NCBI GenBank assembly: GCA_028622995.1
Contig: JAJQJQ010000028.1
Location: forward strand, 496,001 to 560,000
DNA length: 64,000 bases
Direction of reading: 5' to 3'
Origin: Panagrolaimus kolymaensis
Lineage: Eukaryota > Nematoda > Chromadorea > Rhabditida > Panagrolaimidae
Part shown: positions 11,817 to 23,810 of the stretch, in pieces
Position numbering within the stretch: the stretch's first letter is position 1
How the letters are laid out: every line of letters begins with the position of its first letter
Made by a program: the position numbers and the translations under genes
Notes under the pieces: generated by a model
Database searches by the model: none
The model's input: the letters and a program-made list of their open reading frames with translations, nothing else
Told to the model about the DNA's origin: nothing

Positions 11817-14232
11817 TTATAAATTGGCTTCAGAAATTTTTTGAAGAAGGGCCTTAGCATTATCCAATTGGGTTATTTTCTCCTGTGCTTGTTTGCGTTT
11901 TTCTGTGATTGTTTCATTTTCTTTTATTAGATCTTGAACAACATTTTCAGAAAAGGAAATGTTTTTCTCAAGTTCCTCGTGAAGATTATCTTTGATATAA
12001 TTTACAAGTTCCATCATGATTGCTTTTGGTAACATGTAATGCAACGAGTTACGCACAATATTGTAATACTGAATTACATAATTTTCTTAAAAAATGCATA
12101 TTCGAATGATAGTAATAAAAATTACACGTTAAAACGAAAAATATTATTTTAAAAAATACATACTTAGTATAACACATTGCTGCATCTCTTTATTATCAGG
12201 AGGATTTAAAATTGATTGTTGACTGTAAATCTTGATTTTATTAAAATTTTGTTTGGTTGGTTATACCTTTCACTTTCAGGAGTAGAAAGCACTGTATTAC
12301 CTTCCTCGTCTGTTTTGTTCCATGTGCCTTTTAAATTAGGTGGTAAAACTTTTTTTTCAATGGGACGCAAGGTAGAGAAATCTTTACTTGCTTCCTGAAC
12401 TACTTTTTCCATATCAAATTCGGGATGCCTAATGTTGATATAGCTAAGATGCATGTCAACAACCTTTTCAACAAAGATTTTCGTTAATGGAAGTCTTTGA
12501 TTTATAGTGTCACAAGCTACGTTGTTGATTCGTTTATAAAGTCGAGGAAAACGATTCGTATCAGTTTCGCTTATTTTTTTCGTGCAATAATCAACAATTT
12601 CAAGTAAAATATTTTTGATTGTGTCAACAAAGGCTACACTAGGATCTTTTAATCTTTTGATTTGTTGCTTTGAAAGTTGAATAAAAGAATGCTCAGGGAT
12701 AAACATTGCAATTGTGGTACCCTAAAAATGAAAAATAACACAAATATTTTGATTGTTTACCCATACGTGAGAATTCCGCAATGCATTTAATACAACTTCA
12801 AGTGTAAGATATTTTTCAGGATTAATAAGACTAAATTCTGAAAATTCTCTGAATGCAATATCGATAGAGGCACCACCAATTCTAAAAAAATTAAATTTTT
12901 GAATTATTTATTAATTTAATGAATTACATCATTTTTGTTTCGAGACCATCTTGATTTCCATTTAGTAAATCTTTATATAATGTTGCAAAGTTTCTGATTA
13001 TTTTATTCATTGTAAGTTTTGAATTTTGATCCATTGATGGAGCTTTTCCGAGAGATTCCAATATTGCTTTTTGTTCTATAGCCATATTATCTATTTCATC
13101 TCTTAATTTAGGTAAATGTTCGAGGATGTGGTTTAATAAAAGCTGAAAATTAGTTATAATAAGTTAAATAACACTTCATAAATTAGAATAAATTGATACT
13201 ATTTTTTATTTATGGAAATCTCTTCGCTTACATTATTTAACTGTGATGTCAAGTATTTACGTCCATTTTTAGAAGCAATTAAAGGATACTTGGTGCGAAA
13301 GAAATCTTCTTCCTTTTCCAAGCATTTTTCAATGTTTTTTTTTTTTTTAATTTCTGCTTGAGATCGATTAATTACTCCAATAATTCCAAGTTTAACTGGA
13401 ATAGTTTTACCATTGAGCATATCATTAGCATCGGTTCCTTTATCCATGATATCAATTTTTGTCAAAACACAAAGGGTTCGCTTTCCTTCAGGATCATACC
13501 TTTTTGCACATTCAAGAGCATCAGAGGTTGCAATATCTTGATTGGCAGGTGTTACGGCGAGAATAAGAGATTTTGGACTTCTGAGATAATTATCAATTAT
13601 TTCGTCGATATCTTCCTAAAACATAATAACTAATTTTATTGTATAGAAACTAACGTACTTTTATAGTAGCTGATTGGTTTTCTAAAGGCACTCTTATGGT
13701 TCCAGGCAAATCTACCAAAGATAAATCAATAACGTTTTCTGAATAAATTGTTAAACTAATAGGAGCTTTCGAAATATCCTGGAAAAATTTTTTTCTGTTT
13801 TTTCTTCTTCATTGTTTGCATACCTGGTTGTCACCAACTACTTTAATAGTATCCTTTTCTATTTCCTCTCTAACTTCTTGAAAATTAGTAAAAATTTTTC
13901 CGGGCATATGTAAAAACGTTGCCCAATTGCCTTTTGGAACGCCTGATTTTATTCGTCTTGGATCTTCTTCAGGAACATTAACGAGATTCAATACAAGTGG
14001 GCGACGAGTTACAACTCCAACACCACGAGGCAAAAAATCCCATCCTACGACGCTTTCCAAAACTGAACTTTTTCCAGATGACTAAATAGATGTTTTGTGT
14101 ATGAAAAAAAGAGACTTAAATTATAATTACTTGTGATCCAACGGTAACGATTTGGGGTAATTCTATTTTTCCACTACCAATAATGGAATTAATTTGTCGA
14201 AGCTCGCTAATAACTGAAATCAAGGAATCCAT
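11817..14232 (-). CDS. drp-1-like: Dynamin-related GTPase of the DRP1 type
   Basis: Nine exons on the minus strand (14131-14232, 13824-14081, 13659-13778, 13232-13615, 12928-13142, 12767-12881, 12267-12721, 12164-12222, 11817-12085) give 658 residues. The GTPase domain has the P-loop 'GSQSSGKSS' (residues 32-40, split by the first intron), '[14 protein letters not shown]', the G3 motif 'LVDLPGT' and the G4 motif '[10 protein letters not shown]'. A dynamin middle/stalk region follows, with the GTPase effector domain ('[20 protein letters not shown]') at the C-terminus. No PH or proline-rich domain is present, so it resembles mitochondrial/peroxisomal fission dynamins (about 700 residues) rather than classical dynamin. 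It is somewhat short, mainly in the variable region before the effector domain. It converges tail-to-tail with the HAD gene, about 160 bp away. Confidence 0.9.
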
Positions 14233-16053
14233 GAGCGAAATTTTATTATTTTTTCCAGATAAAATATATGTTTAAAAATTATTCGCAATATGATAATTTA
14301 TTTAAGCAGAAATACAATAATAATAAAATAGTACAATACAAAATAAAATAATCACAAAATTATAATTGTTTCTTTTCCACAAAAGAAACGAATATAGGAA
14401 TTAGCAAATGTTTTTGTTGCTGTTAAAAAAGCAAATGAATATAAAAAAAAATCAAGTGATTCATTCACGAAACGCAAGAAATATGGGATTCATCGATGAG
14501 TCTTTTTTCCTCCACAATGCTACCAATATGTAGTTAACAAAATTTATTAGTATAATTTTGTGCTCAATAGCAATCCATCATAAAAACCCTCTTGTTTTAA
14601 GCTTAACCCATATCATTCACAATGATTACTTCTAAACCTCTTTTTACAGCTAAATTTTTGCAAAGAAAAAAAATAAAAATGATTTTATTTTTCTAGAAAG
14701 GATGGAGTTGTAACCATACATATGTTAATTATAAAATAGCTATTGCAATGTTTGTTTTCAAAACAGTTTCATCTCCTCGAAGATATGTTTTTTAACACGG
14801 GAAATATAAAATTCGGAGGCAAAAAAATTCATAAATACTTGATTGCATCTTTTAAAATTCTTTTTTTTTTAAATTTGTGGAAAACTTTTACGAAATCTTT
14901 ATCATTTGCTTTCTTTTTCTTGAAAGATTTTCAATTTTTTTTTTGTAATTTTTAGAAGCAACTTTTCTAAGACTATTAATTTCGATTATTTTTAATTGAA
15001 AAACAAAGTAAACACGTTAGAAAACGGAAATTGAATATCCTGTAATTAAAGTTTTGGGTTTTCTTTACTTTAACGAGGCATAAATATTTTTTCCGAAAAA
15101 TTTGAATTTTAAACAATGAAAAGAAAATTGTTTTTGATGCTGAAGAATAAAAACTCTCCATGCCCCGTTAAAGTAAAGAAGACCCAAAGTTTTTTTTAAA
15201 AATCTAATAAGCTACAGAAATTTATCAAAAGAAATAATGCAATAAGTTAAAAAATGGGAGAAATCAAAATTAAAAATTTAAAACACTTCTAACATTTTTT
15301 TCAATCACTTTTTTGTTCTGTTTTTTATACACACAAAAATCGTTAAACAAAATCAACTTTCTATCAACATAAAAAATGTTTGCATCGCTGCTAACTTTTT
15401 TAGCATTACACTTTTTTTCTCCCAAAAGTTGTTTCTCTAGTGCTTTACATTGGTTATGTTTGCAGGTCTTTTTTTGAATATTTTAACTCTACTTTTTATT
15501 TTTATTTAGACCACAAATTTATTAAAGATTATGTTTTGAAGTATTTCCTCTCATTCATGTTAGAATTAGATTGTTTTGTCCATAAATTTTGTTTTAAAAA
15601 AAACATTTTCATTTTTTCTTTCTTTGTCTAAAAATATAAACGTATGTTTTATGCGCGAAAGCAAATGCCAAGTCAGCACATAAAAGTTTTTAAAAGAAAA
15701 ATGTATTTCAAGTAAGCATAAAAATATCGTCATTTTACTCACCTTTGTTTCAAATTTTGAATGATCAGTCAAAACTCCTCTTTTCGTTGATATTTAAAAA
15801 AAAAGCTGAAAATAAATTTTATATCTTACAAGTCTTTTATTAATTTCGTATTTTAAATTTAGATTTTCGATTTTTAAATAATTTTAAATAAAAAAATTTT
15901 AAATTTCAGATTTTGAAAACTTGATTGCTAACTTTTCTAGCGATTCAAATTTTTTGGTATCAGAATCATTAACTCTCATAGATAGCATTTCTTCCTAAAA
16001 GCCATTAGCTTTTGTTAACTTGGTTAATAATTATCTTTCTTCTTGATATTAAT
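14233..16053. other. Intergenic, no clear gene
   Basis: A+T-rich with short Phe-rich frames on both strands, none with domain content. The part next to 14233 should hold the dynamin promoter. Confidence 0.45.
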
Positions 16054-16267
16054 ATGTGGCACAGCAGCATGGTAAAAACTTTATTCATTTTTACTTAAAC
16101 AAATTTAATAACTTTTTTGTTTGTTTTTATAGTTTGTCGTCGATTTATGGATCATGTCTCCTTTTCCGGGAATGTGCGTTCTTCCTCCTCAAGAAATTTA
16201 TGATGTATGTAGTGATATTTACTGGAATAATGGGTTGAGTTGTCATCAAAACGGGATGCAATTATAA
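16054..16267 (+). other. Possible small secreted Cys-containing gene or remnant, 5' end unresolved
   Basis: An ATG-led piece (16054-16071) ends exactly at ATG|GTAAAA. It is joined in phase to an exon at 16133-16267 that ends in a stop codon and encodes '..DLWIMSPFPGMCVLPPQ..' with three cysteines. The same arrangement (intron directly after an ATG codon, next exon opening Phe-x-x-DLW or Phe-Tyr-DLW) occurs in the better-supported gene 0.8 kb downstream. The frame upstream of 16054 is open and hydrophobic back to a TAG at a plausible acceptor, so a signal peptide may lie partly on an unrecognised exon, or the start may be lost. This is weak evidence. Confidence 0.3.
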
Positions 16268-17052
16268 AAAAACATTGTTGAAATTTATTTTATACTCTGT
16301 TTTTTGGTTGTCATTCATTTTGTGTAAAGTTTTGTTATATTGAATTTTATTTTATCTTTTTTTGTGTCAAAGCTGATTGAAAATTATAGTTTTTTGAAGA
16401 TTTCGTTAACTCTAATATGGCTATTGTTTTTTCAATAACACAATTTGTTTTTAAAATAAAAAGGCTTAAATCATTTTTTTAATTTTTTGGTCTTCGTTCA
16501 TGACGTTGCGAAAATCACCTTTTTCTATAAATTTAAAGAAAACATAAAAGAATTTTTGTTTTTTGTTTTGCCAACTTGAACTTTTCTTTTTTTCTTCTTC
16601 TTTGTTTAAAATATATTTTCTCACAATTGCAGCTGCAGATGAATATTTTTTCCATAATATCCTTAAAAATGTCATTTTGAATTAACAAAAGCTATGATCT
16701 TTGCTCAAAAATTATACGAAAAAGGATTTGATCATTCAAAAACAACTCCTCCTTTCCTTATTAGCAGCTATAAAACGTTGGGATGTAATTCTTTAAAGTC
16801 ATTCATAAAAAGAATCGTGGATAAACAGAAAACCTCCAAGTAGAATTTAAACTTTAAAGCTAAAAAATAAAAAGAATCATAAAATTTTAGTTCGATTTTT
16901 TTGTTGTTGTCTAAAAGTTCTTTTGGTTTCTAAGAAATTTAACTTTTTTTCTTATAATTTATTAATCCATATCTTTTAAAAATACGTTTTTTTGAAAGAC
17001 AAATCCACCTTTTTTAGAAACCAGAATTTATCAAGCTCTTTCAAATTTCAAA

Positions 17053-17369
17053 ATGCGTTGGCACCTTTTTGTCTTGTTTATGGTCTTTATCGCTCTATCT
17101 TCTGGAGTTAACAACATGTGTGATAATTACATGGTAAAAATGCTCTTCTTTTTTGTTGTTCATTTTTTTTAAGTTTGATTTTGATTTTTTAGTTTTATGA
17201 TTTATGGAGTGAACCTCTTGCTATGATGCCCTCTCCACCAAATCCAGAAGACGCAGGCGGCTGCTGGGCGAGTGGAAGCCATTGCAACGACAACGGTTGC
17301 GGAAGCAATGGTGGGACTTGTAATGGAATTCGCGCTGGTGGTGGTCGCTTTCTTTGTATTTGTCAATAA
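17053..17369 (+). CDS. Small secreted Cys/Gly-rich protein
   Basis: Two exons (17053-17133, 17193-17369) encode 85 residues. The first ~20 residues form a good signal peptide (MRWHLFVLFMVFIALSSG). The mature part has 'DLW..PLAMMPSPPNPED' and then a compact Cys- and Gly-rich end with a CW-x4-HC-x3-GC-x5-TC pattern finishing in 'FLCICQ'. Seven cysteines lie in about 65 residues. The C-terminus superficially resembles a knottin, EGF-like or antimicrobial-peptide fold, but I cannot assign a family. It is predicted to be extracellular. The intron phase and the opening of exon 2 resemble the possible relative at 16054-16267. Confidence 0.6.
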
Positions 17370-18516
17370 TTTTCTAAAAAGATTGTAATACTAAAATCCA
17401 AAGCTCATATTATTAAGTTTTTAAACTTTGATTTGAAAAAAGTTTCACGTTTTTTAAAAATAAAGAATTTTAATAAATTAATTGCATTTTTAATGCAAAA
17501 TATTTCTTTGTTATTACATGCATTTCTGTTTTAAGCGATCTAAAATATGTAAAATCCATAAAACGTTTTCCGAGTCGGTTGTATTTTGAGAGAAAAATAA
17601 AATTTGGATAAGTAAAAATTTCCTGAATACATTGATATTTGCTTTCCTTTGTTTTTGAGTTTGAATGGAAAATACGATTCAATATGAAACAAAGACGTGT
17701 TTATTAATAAAACCAAGGATGAATCACTTTTGTTTTTTCTTTGTCAAAAAATACATATGTTTTTTTTTTGCGCATCTTTGCCATTTTTAGTAAACATTTT
17801 GGAATTTGCAGAAAAAAAAATTGAGTTTCTTGTTTACTATGTAAAAATAAGAAAAAAAACTTTGGTTTTCTCACATTTTTTAATTGACGACAATCGCCGA
17901 AAAGCAAAGGACAAAGTTCAAGCCATTCATTACATGATAAGAAATTGCTTTTTTCCTTCCTTTTTTTGTTGATTGATGCTCTTTATTTGCTTTTTTCTTT
18001 TTTTTTCCATCTCTGACTCGGAAAGATTTGTTTGTCCATTTTTTTAGCTTTTTCTTGAATTTTTTTCCGAGTTAAAAAAAGATTTTTCTCATTTTCTGAG
18101 TATGTTTAGTTTTCTATAATGTGAATTAATAGTGAGGGTGATCAAAAAGGTATTTAAGACACTTTTTACTATATTTTTTTAAATCCTCTTTGTATCGAAC
18201 TAAGAAAAAAATTGAATATTAAGATTCTATCGTGTTTTTTCCCTTATCAATAAAATGCATGAATAAGCTTTACTTAAGAAATATGCTTGCATTCACCCCT
18301 CTCTAATGTTATCGAACTTTTCTTTGCATAGCCCTAATTAATTTTCTTTAATGCTGCAAAGCTTTTTTTTTTATGACCTGAATACATTTTTATCAAAGAC
18401 AATAAACCAATTTTTTTCATGTCAATTGCTTTAATTTTCACCCACTTTTTTTTTGTTGCTTTTTTTTCAAAGATGTTTAAAAAAAGAAATAATTTTTTGT
18501 TTTATTTTAGAAAAAA
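17370..18516. other. Intergenic, no gene seen
   Basis: A+T-rich with long T runs. The end (TTTTATTTTAG just before 18514) looks like a trans-splice or splice acceptor immediately upstream of the next ATG. Confidence 0.5.
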
Positions 18517-18891
18517 ATGGGAAATGATGAATCTCGAATGAAACAACATATTGCTGAAAACAATATGTCTAATGATATGGCAACAAATCTTGTGAAAATT
18601 GTTAACACTGCTTACACCAAACATAAAGGCCTCCAAAATAGTGCTAGTTTTGGCCAATATCCCGATGTTGGATATTCATATAATTGTCAAGGCATTATGG
18701 ATGATGTTACAAATGCCATTTGTCAAATTTATGATAATATTGAATGGCATTGCCTTGCTGGTCCTGACGTTACCTATGGTAAAATGCCACGTCCAAAATA
18801 TTTTATTCGTTTTGATATTGATCGAACCACTGGAGCTGATATGCTTGCAGGAAAAAAAGATTTCATCCGTGTTTTTGTTTATGGAAAATAA
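18517..18891 (+). CDS. Divergent dynein light chain (DLC8/LC8 family)
   Basis: An intronless 124-residue protein. The N-terminal half has an LC8-like helix region 'NNMSNDMATNLVKIVNTAYTKH' (LC8 has 'ADMSEEMQQDAV..A.Q..EKY'). The C-terminal half has 'IYDNIEWHCLAGPDVTYG' (LC8: YNPTWHCIVGRNFGSYV) and a final beta strand 'FIRVFVYGK' (LC8: QVAILLFKSG). It is longer than canonical LC8 (89 residues) because of a central insertion of about 20 residues and an extended loop before the last strand. LC8 proteins dimerise and bind many partners as hubs, besides serving in dynein. The divergence suggests a specialised paralogue. An acceptor-like TTTTAG lies 6 bases before the ATG, suggesting trans-splicing. 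Confidence 0.75.
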   Translation: MGNDESRMKQHIAENNMSNDMATNLVKIVNTAYTKHKGLQNSASFGQYPDVGYSYNCQGIMDDVTNAICQIYDNIEWHCLAGPDVTYGKMPRPKYFIRFDIDRTTGADMLAGKKDFIRVFVYGK

Positions 18892-18999
18892 AAAATAAAA
18901 ATCAAAGATATTTTTTAAATTGTTTCTTGTTTGAATTATTATCTTTTTTTAAACTTTATTATTTTATAACAAAAATATGTAAACAAAAAATTTCATTTT

Positions 19000-20527
19000 T
19001 TAACTTTTAAATGGTTTACAAAAATGTTTAATGTTTCCCAGGGTTGTAACATAAAGTTTTCCATCATCGCATTTTTCATAAATTTTAACTTGACAACTTT
19101 TTTTGATTTTATTGCATCCACGACAATGATAAAGGTAAATAGCATCGGTGCGAGAATAAAAATGATGGCAGATATTTTTGCTTTTTGAATCATAAATTAT
19201 TAATTCAGGAGTTTTAGCATCTTTTTCATTTACAAATTTATACACAGCCGAATCCAATTCTTTTTCCACAAGTTCAGGTTTGCAAATATGAGGATTTGGG
19301 GCCTAATTCGATATAATCTTCTCCATTATTTTCATCTTGATACAATTTAGCTGAAATATGTTTGCCATTTTTTCCTGCTAAACATTTGATGCAAACAAAA
19401 TTATTTTTTGTTCGTTGAAATTTGTATGTGTAACCTAAATCTTTATCCATAGAATCGTAGACTATTAAGGTTTTTGCTTCTCCTTTGCTGCCAACATGAT
19501 TGTGAATAACAAAATTAGGAGATTTCACAATGTTCACATTTATATCCACATGAATAAACTTTTGAGATTTGCATACATGTTTGTTATTCTTCATTTCCAA
19601 ATATTCTTCATCATTATTAAATGGATTTTTAAGTAGTTGAGCCAAAATGTAAACTTTTTGCTTTCGACATTCCATACAATGATAATAATTATTGATATTT
19701 TTGATGTTGCTGAGAGAAGCAAATTCATAACACATATTTCGATCGATTTCATCAAAAACTACCAATTTTTCAATGATTTTTCCTTGAAACCGTCGTTTTA
19801 CAAATTGATAATTGGGTTTTTTAATAATTTGTGGCCCTTTGAATTTATCTGGATCATATTCCATCAATTCGCATAAATGTTTGGTTGAACATAATTCAAC
19901 ACATTCTTCATTTCCAACACAACTTTGTAAAACTTTTGCATGAACGTAATGACGTATGGGTTTTCGATTATAGCAATTAGAGCATAAATAATATTTGTTA
20001 TGTTCATACCATCGATATTCATAACAATGCTTTCTATCATTATTAGGGAAAACAAGTAATTTCTTTTTCAACATTTCATCTTTATAATATTCAAAAAATT
20101 GATAATTTTGTTTATAAACTTTTAATAAACCATCTTTGTATTTTTCAGGATTGTATTCTCGCATTTCACAAACATGCTCTAATTTTCCAAGTTCCACATA
20201 TTCTTGTTTGTTATATTCTTGAATTATTCTAGCTTTTACATCTCTTCTTTGAGAATGGATATTGCAGCCGCTGCAATGATAGCTTTTATCTTGTTTACTC
20301 CAATGATACTCATAACAATATTTTTTGTCGTCGGCATTTGGGAAAATAAAAAGTCTTGATTTTGCAATACCATATTGTTTATAAAACAATAATTTGTAAT
20401 TTGGTTGTTCAAGAGTTTTGCTAGCGGCATGAGATGGTTTATCTCGAACTCTGATTTCTTTTAAGCAGCAAATTTTTTTTTTCTGATTTAGTGGATGACG
20501 CACAGCTCTTTTTTGTCGCTAAGTCAT
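19000..20527 (-). pseudogene. Five-module C-x2-C/H-x-C zinc-module gene with disrupted frame
   Basis: The minus strand encodes five tandem modules of about 90-100 residues. Each has the order Leu-Ile-Val-Phe..Asp..YEY, then YYC-x2-C, then an Ala-Lys-rich strand, then (E)YhELG..HhC and Y-x-P-x-K. Modules 1-4 lie in the frame that stops at 19274. Module 5 lies in a different frame (19000 to about 19300). The switch is at about 19296-19303, in a GGCCCC/AAA stretch, where a one-base change would restore continuity between 'YIELG' and 'HICKPE'. Upstream, the only in-frame ATG near the start (20525-20527) is followed two codons later by TAG (20519-20521). That TAG could instead be a splice acceptor for an unseen 5' exon. 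The intact relative is at 28225-30938. It is either a decaying gene or contains an assembly error. Confidence 0.65.
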
Positions 20528-20613
20528 TTTAAAAACAAATCAATAAAAATAAGTTGTTGACTAAAATTTTTTATTTTCCAAACATTTTCCTTAGCAAGAA
20601 TACTAAGCAATGA

Positions 20614-21727
20614 ATGACCTATCATATGCATAAGTATGTGTTTGGTTTGGTTGCATCCATTATTCTTATTGGATGAGTATATGTACGTCCAAATAAGAAT
20701 GATGAAATGAAAGATACAAAAAATTCATTCATATTTTAACCAATTTTTTGATAAGTTATCTGCTTTTTTATTTTTTGAATATGTCTCTTCCTCTAGTTTT
20801 CAAAATCCAGTGTTTCAATCTTTTTCAATTCCGCAAAATTACGTCCATTATTTTGTTAGAATTTCACTAAACGTTTTGTTCAAATTATTTCGAACTTGCA
20901 AATATTTTTATTGGAAGTATAAAATTATTTTGTGTTGTTCTTTGATATTTGAAGACAAATATCTAAAGTTAACGGACAAATACAAAAAAGAAGTTTTAAA
21001 ATTTAATAAAAATTATTTGGATATATTCAAAATTTACCCAACTATTTCTCTTTTTATTCATAACTTTGAATTAAAACAAAAGCTTAATTTTAATGTCTCA
21101 AAAATCTTTACTGACTTTCTTCAAGAATTATGCTTCTATCGTATAATTATCACCATCCAGGAATATATTTTTTTGACATCCACTGGGAATATAAAAGTTG
21201 TAGAATTTAGAGGTGTTATTATTAAAAACGAAAAGGATGAAATTGTTCCAATTGAAATTATCCTAGAAAAGGTTCCAAATGCAACTTGTTTTAACGTGTA
21301 TGGTTATCTTTTTTTGTGTGGTGTTTTTACTATAAAGTATTTCCTGATTTAACCAAGCATTTTTAGAGATCCTACTTATCTACCTGATGACAAAATACCC
21401 TATTATTATACGTCCGAATCAGCTTCAAAAATGCTTGCTTTGAAACGATTTTATAAATTCAATGAATTCTGCATACCTCCACTCCCACAAAATTTCAATA
21501 TTGAAGCTTTTTGTCAATTTCTTATGGTATAATGAGGCAACTTTTATTGATATATCTGCTTAATATCCCTTTTTTAGGAAAATGCTGCAGCAAAAGCAAC
21601 AATTTGGATAAAATTTGCCAAAAATATGAGTGTCAACGTTAGGGCTTCGTATAAAAAAGATCTTCAAAAATTATTAAACAAATGGAAAAAAGAAAAATAT
21701 GCTCGTGACATTATTTGGCGTAGTTAA
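20614..21727 (+). CDS. F-box-like protein of nematode lineage-specific type
   Basis: The proposed exons are 20614-20633, 20797-21297, 21367-21526 and 21578-21727 (276 residues, phases consistent). The tiny first exon ends at GTATGT, and the acceptor at 20796 has a strong pyrimidine tract. The N-terminus 'FSIPQNYVHYF..LFRTCKYFYWK' fits an F-box helix ending in the usual TCKYFY. The C-terminus has the repeat-like arrangement I associate with nematode F-box expansions: '..KVVEFRGVIIKNEKDEIVPIE..LEKVPNA', a loop, 'TSESASKML..', then 'FNIEAFCQFL'. F-box proteins recruit substrates to SCF ubiquitin ligases via SKP1. The alternative is a start at ATG 20781, which would require a frameshift near 20809. 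The gene is divergent from the neighbouring zinc-module gene. Confidence 0.62.
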
Positions 21728-22301
21728 AAAATAATTCCACCTTTTTATTGTTAAAAGTATTATCAGTATTTGAATTCAATGATTTTTTTACAATACTTTT
21801 AGAACTATTGAAAATTTATTTTATGTTCGTACATTTTTATTTTATAAATAAAATAAATTAATTGGTAAAATTTTTTTTTGTTAATTTAAAATTTTTTCCC
21901 TATTTTTTCTTCTAAATTTCTTTACTATTAAAAACTGAAAAGTTAAGTATATATTAAGCACCTTATAATTTTAACTGCCACTGCAAATGGCAACGACGAT
22001 ATAACCCATATTTGTGAAAAATCACCAAATAAAGAAAGTAATAAATGCATGTAAAAATATTAAAAATGAAAATAAACTATAATTACAAATAATTTATTTT
22101 TATAAAGTCTGTAAAAAAATAATACGAAAGATTTCCTTTTTTGAATGTTAAAATGTTAAAAATATGATTTAAAAATTAACATAATTTTTTGAGTATTACA
22201 AAGGTTAAATTTTTTTGAGTTCAGAATTCGGAATATTAGCTTCAAGCTTGATATGAATCAGTCTTTCAAATAATCAAGTTTCAGTTTTGTCTAGGAGCGG
22301 T
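21728..22301. other. Spacer between converging genes, no gene seen
   Basis: A+T-rich 3' flanks of the F-box-like gene and the first 7TM receptor gene. Confidence 0.5.
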
Positions 22302-23528
22302 CTAATTTAAGCCAAGACGATGTTGTGCTGGAGCAGCACCCGCTCTTATAAGAGGACCACTTGGAACCTGTACACTTGGACCACTTGGAGAACTTGTCCA
22401 AATACTGGATGTAGAAAATTTTTTGCCGCATAAAATAAAATCTATATAATCTTTTCGAATAAATTCACAAACTATTATTAAAGCAATGGGATTAATCAAA
22501 CTTAAAGCATCGGTGATATAAGCAAAAATGAAAAAAGCAATTGCTTGTAAATCAGGCAAATTATGGACACGAGCTATAATTGTCAAAATATAATATCCAG
22601 CTAAAGCGAGCTGGAAAAAAAGAACAACAAAAGCTTGGGAAAAAAGCAAAACATCGTGTTTCATGGTGGAACCAAAGTTATTTTGAAATTTTTTAAATAA
22701 ATGCCGATATCTTAAAATTGTTACTATAGCAAGAATAAATGAAACTGCAGAGGTGGAAAGAACGACACTTGGTCCGGCGATGGAATGATACTGAAAAGGG
22801 GTAAAAATTAATAAAAAAAAATAGAAAGCTAACTGAATTTTCAATATAAAAAATGGAAGTAGTTTAAAATAAGATAAAAAGTTGGTTTGATTTTAGTTGA
22901 TCGAAATCAGAGAATCGAAATAAAACTGTCTCAAAACAAAAGTGAGCCATTTTAATTTAACACACGTCATTAAGATTAAAACGAGGATGAGATTAAATTT
23001 GATACTTACAACTTGAACATATGGTTGAACATAGGATCCAGCTAATTCTCCCTCTTTCGAAATAAAATAAACTGAACGTCCTGGAATTCGAGGAGCCGCA
23101 ATAGCTAAAGCCACAAAAGGCAACAACCAAATTAACCATCTTCCAATTTTAGTGATTTTTGTATATTTTGTTTGATTTATAAATGTTGAAATCCATGCTC
23201 GATTTATTGCTATCGCGGCATGTACTAGAGATTGTAAATAAATAAGATAGCCTGATGTTAACCAAAAAAACGTATTCCAATCTTGGTGTGCCAGAAACCA
23301 AGGTTTCCATGCTTCAACTAAAATAACTTTTTGAACCAAAATATTATTTATTATTGTTAAAATATCCACAATCGAAATAATTAAATATAAAACATAAAAT
23401 TGAGAAATATATAATTTATTTTTTCTAATTTTCATCATATAAAATATAAACCAAATTATGGAACAATGAAACGCTAATAAATATACAGTGATTACTCCTC
23501 GAACAATATCTACTGTTTTAACAGTCAT
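22302..23528 (-). CDS. Serpentine 7TM chemoreceptor paralogue 1
   Basis: Two exons (23010-23528, 22302-22790) give 335 residues. Seven hydrophobic segments are visible: three in exon 1 before 'SLVHAAIAINRAW', a fourth at 'WLIWLLPFVALAIAAP', and three in exon 2, ending 'DALSLINPIALIIVCEFIRKDY'. The 'NP..L...EFIRKDY' ending is like the TM7 end of nematode Srg-superfamily receptors (srv/srx-like), but the exact family is not certain. These receptors act in sensory neurons as chemosensory GPCRs. Unlike the three other copies, which stop right after 'IWTSSP', this copy has a C-terminal extension of about 27 residues rich in Ser, Pro and Ala. It is the first of four minus-strand paralogues with an identical intron position. 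Confidence 0.78.
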
Positions 23529-23810
23529 GGTTATTATTTTAGATTTTTAAATATTATTACGATAGTAAAAATTTATCTGCCAACAACCACGTTTGGGCTC
23601 TTATTTAAGGTTTTTACTAAAAAGGGATTAAAAAAGTGGACTTGTATTGCAAACGTATAATCTTTTAAAGCGTGGTTTTTTGGTTCCTATATTTATAATT
23701 ATAACGCTTTAGAAGTTGTTGTAAAAAAATAAAGATAATGTTTACCTTTTTTAATACTAAAAATTGGAAGAGTTTTTATTTTGTAGGGCGTTAGTGTGCG
23801 TGGGAAAGTG
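23529..23810 (-). promoter_or_regulatory. Conserved 5' flank of receptor paralogue 1
   Basis: It contains two blocks shared with the other receptor copies: an ACCACGTTTGGG block (about 23582-23600, followed by ATTAAAAAAGTGG-like sequence) and a distal GTAGGGCGTTAGTGTGCGTGGG block (about 23784-23805). Function is inferred from conservation only. Confidence 0.45.

Noticed and set aside
20781..20840. Frameshift at the start of the F-box-like gene
   Set aside because: A short first exon at 20614-20633 with a GTATGT donor and a strong acceptor at 20796 gives an uninterrupted frame, so no lesion needs to be assumed.
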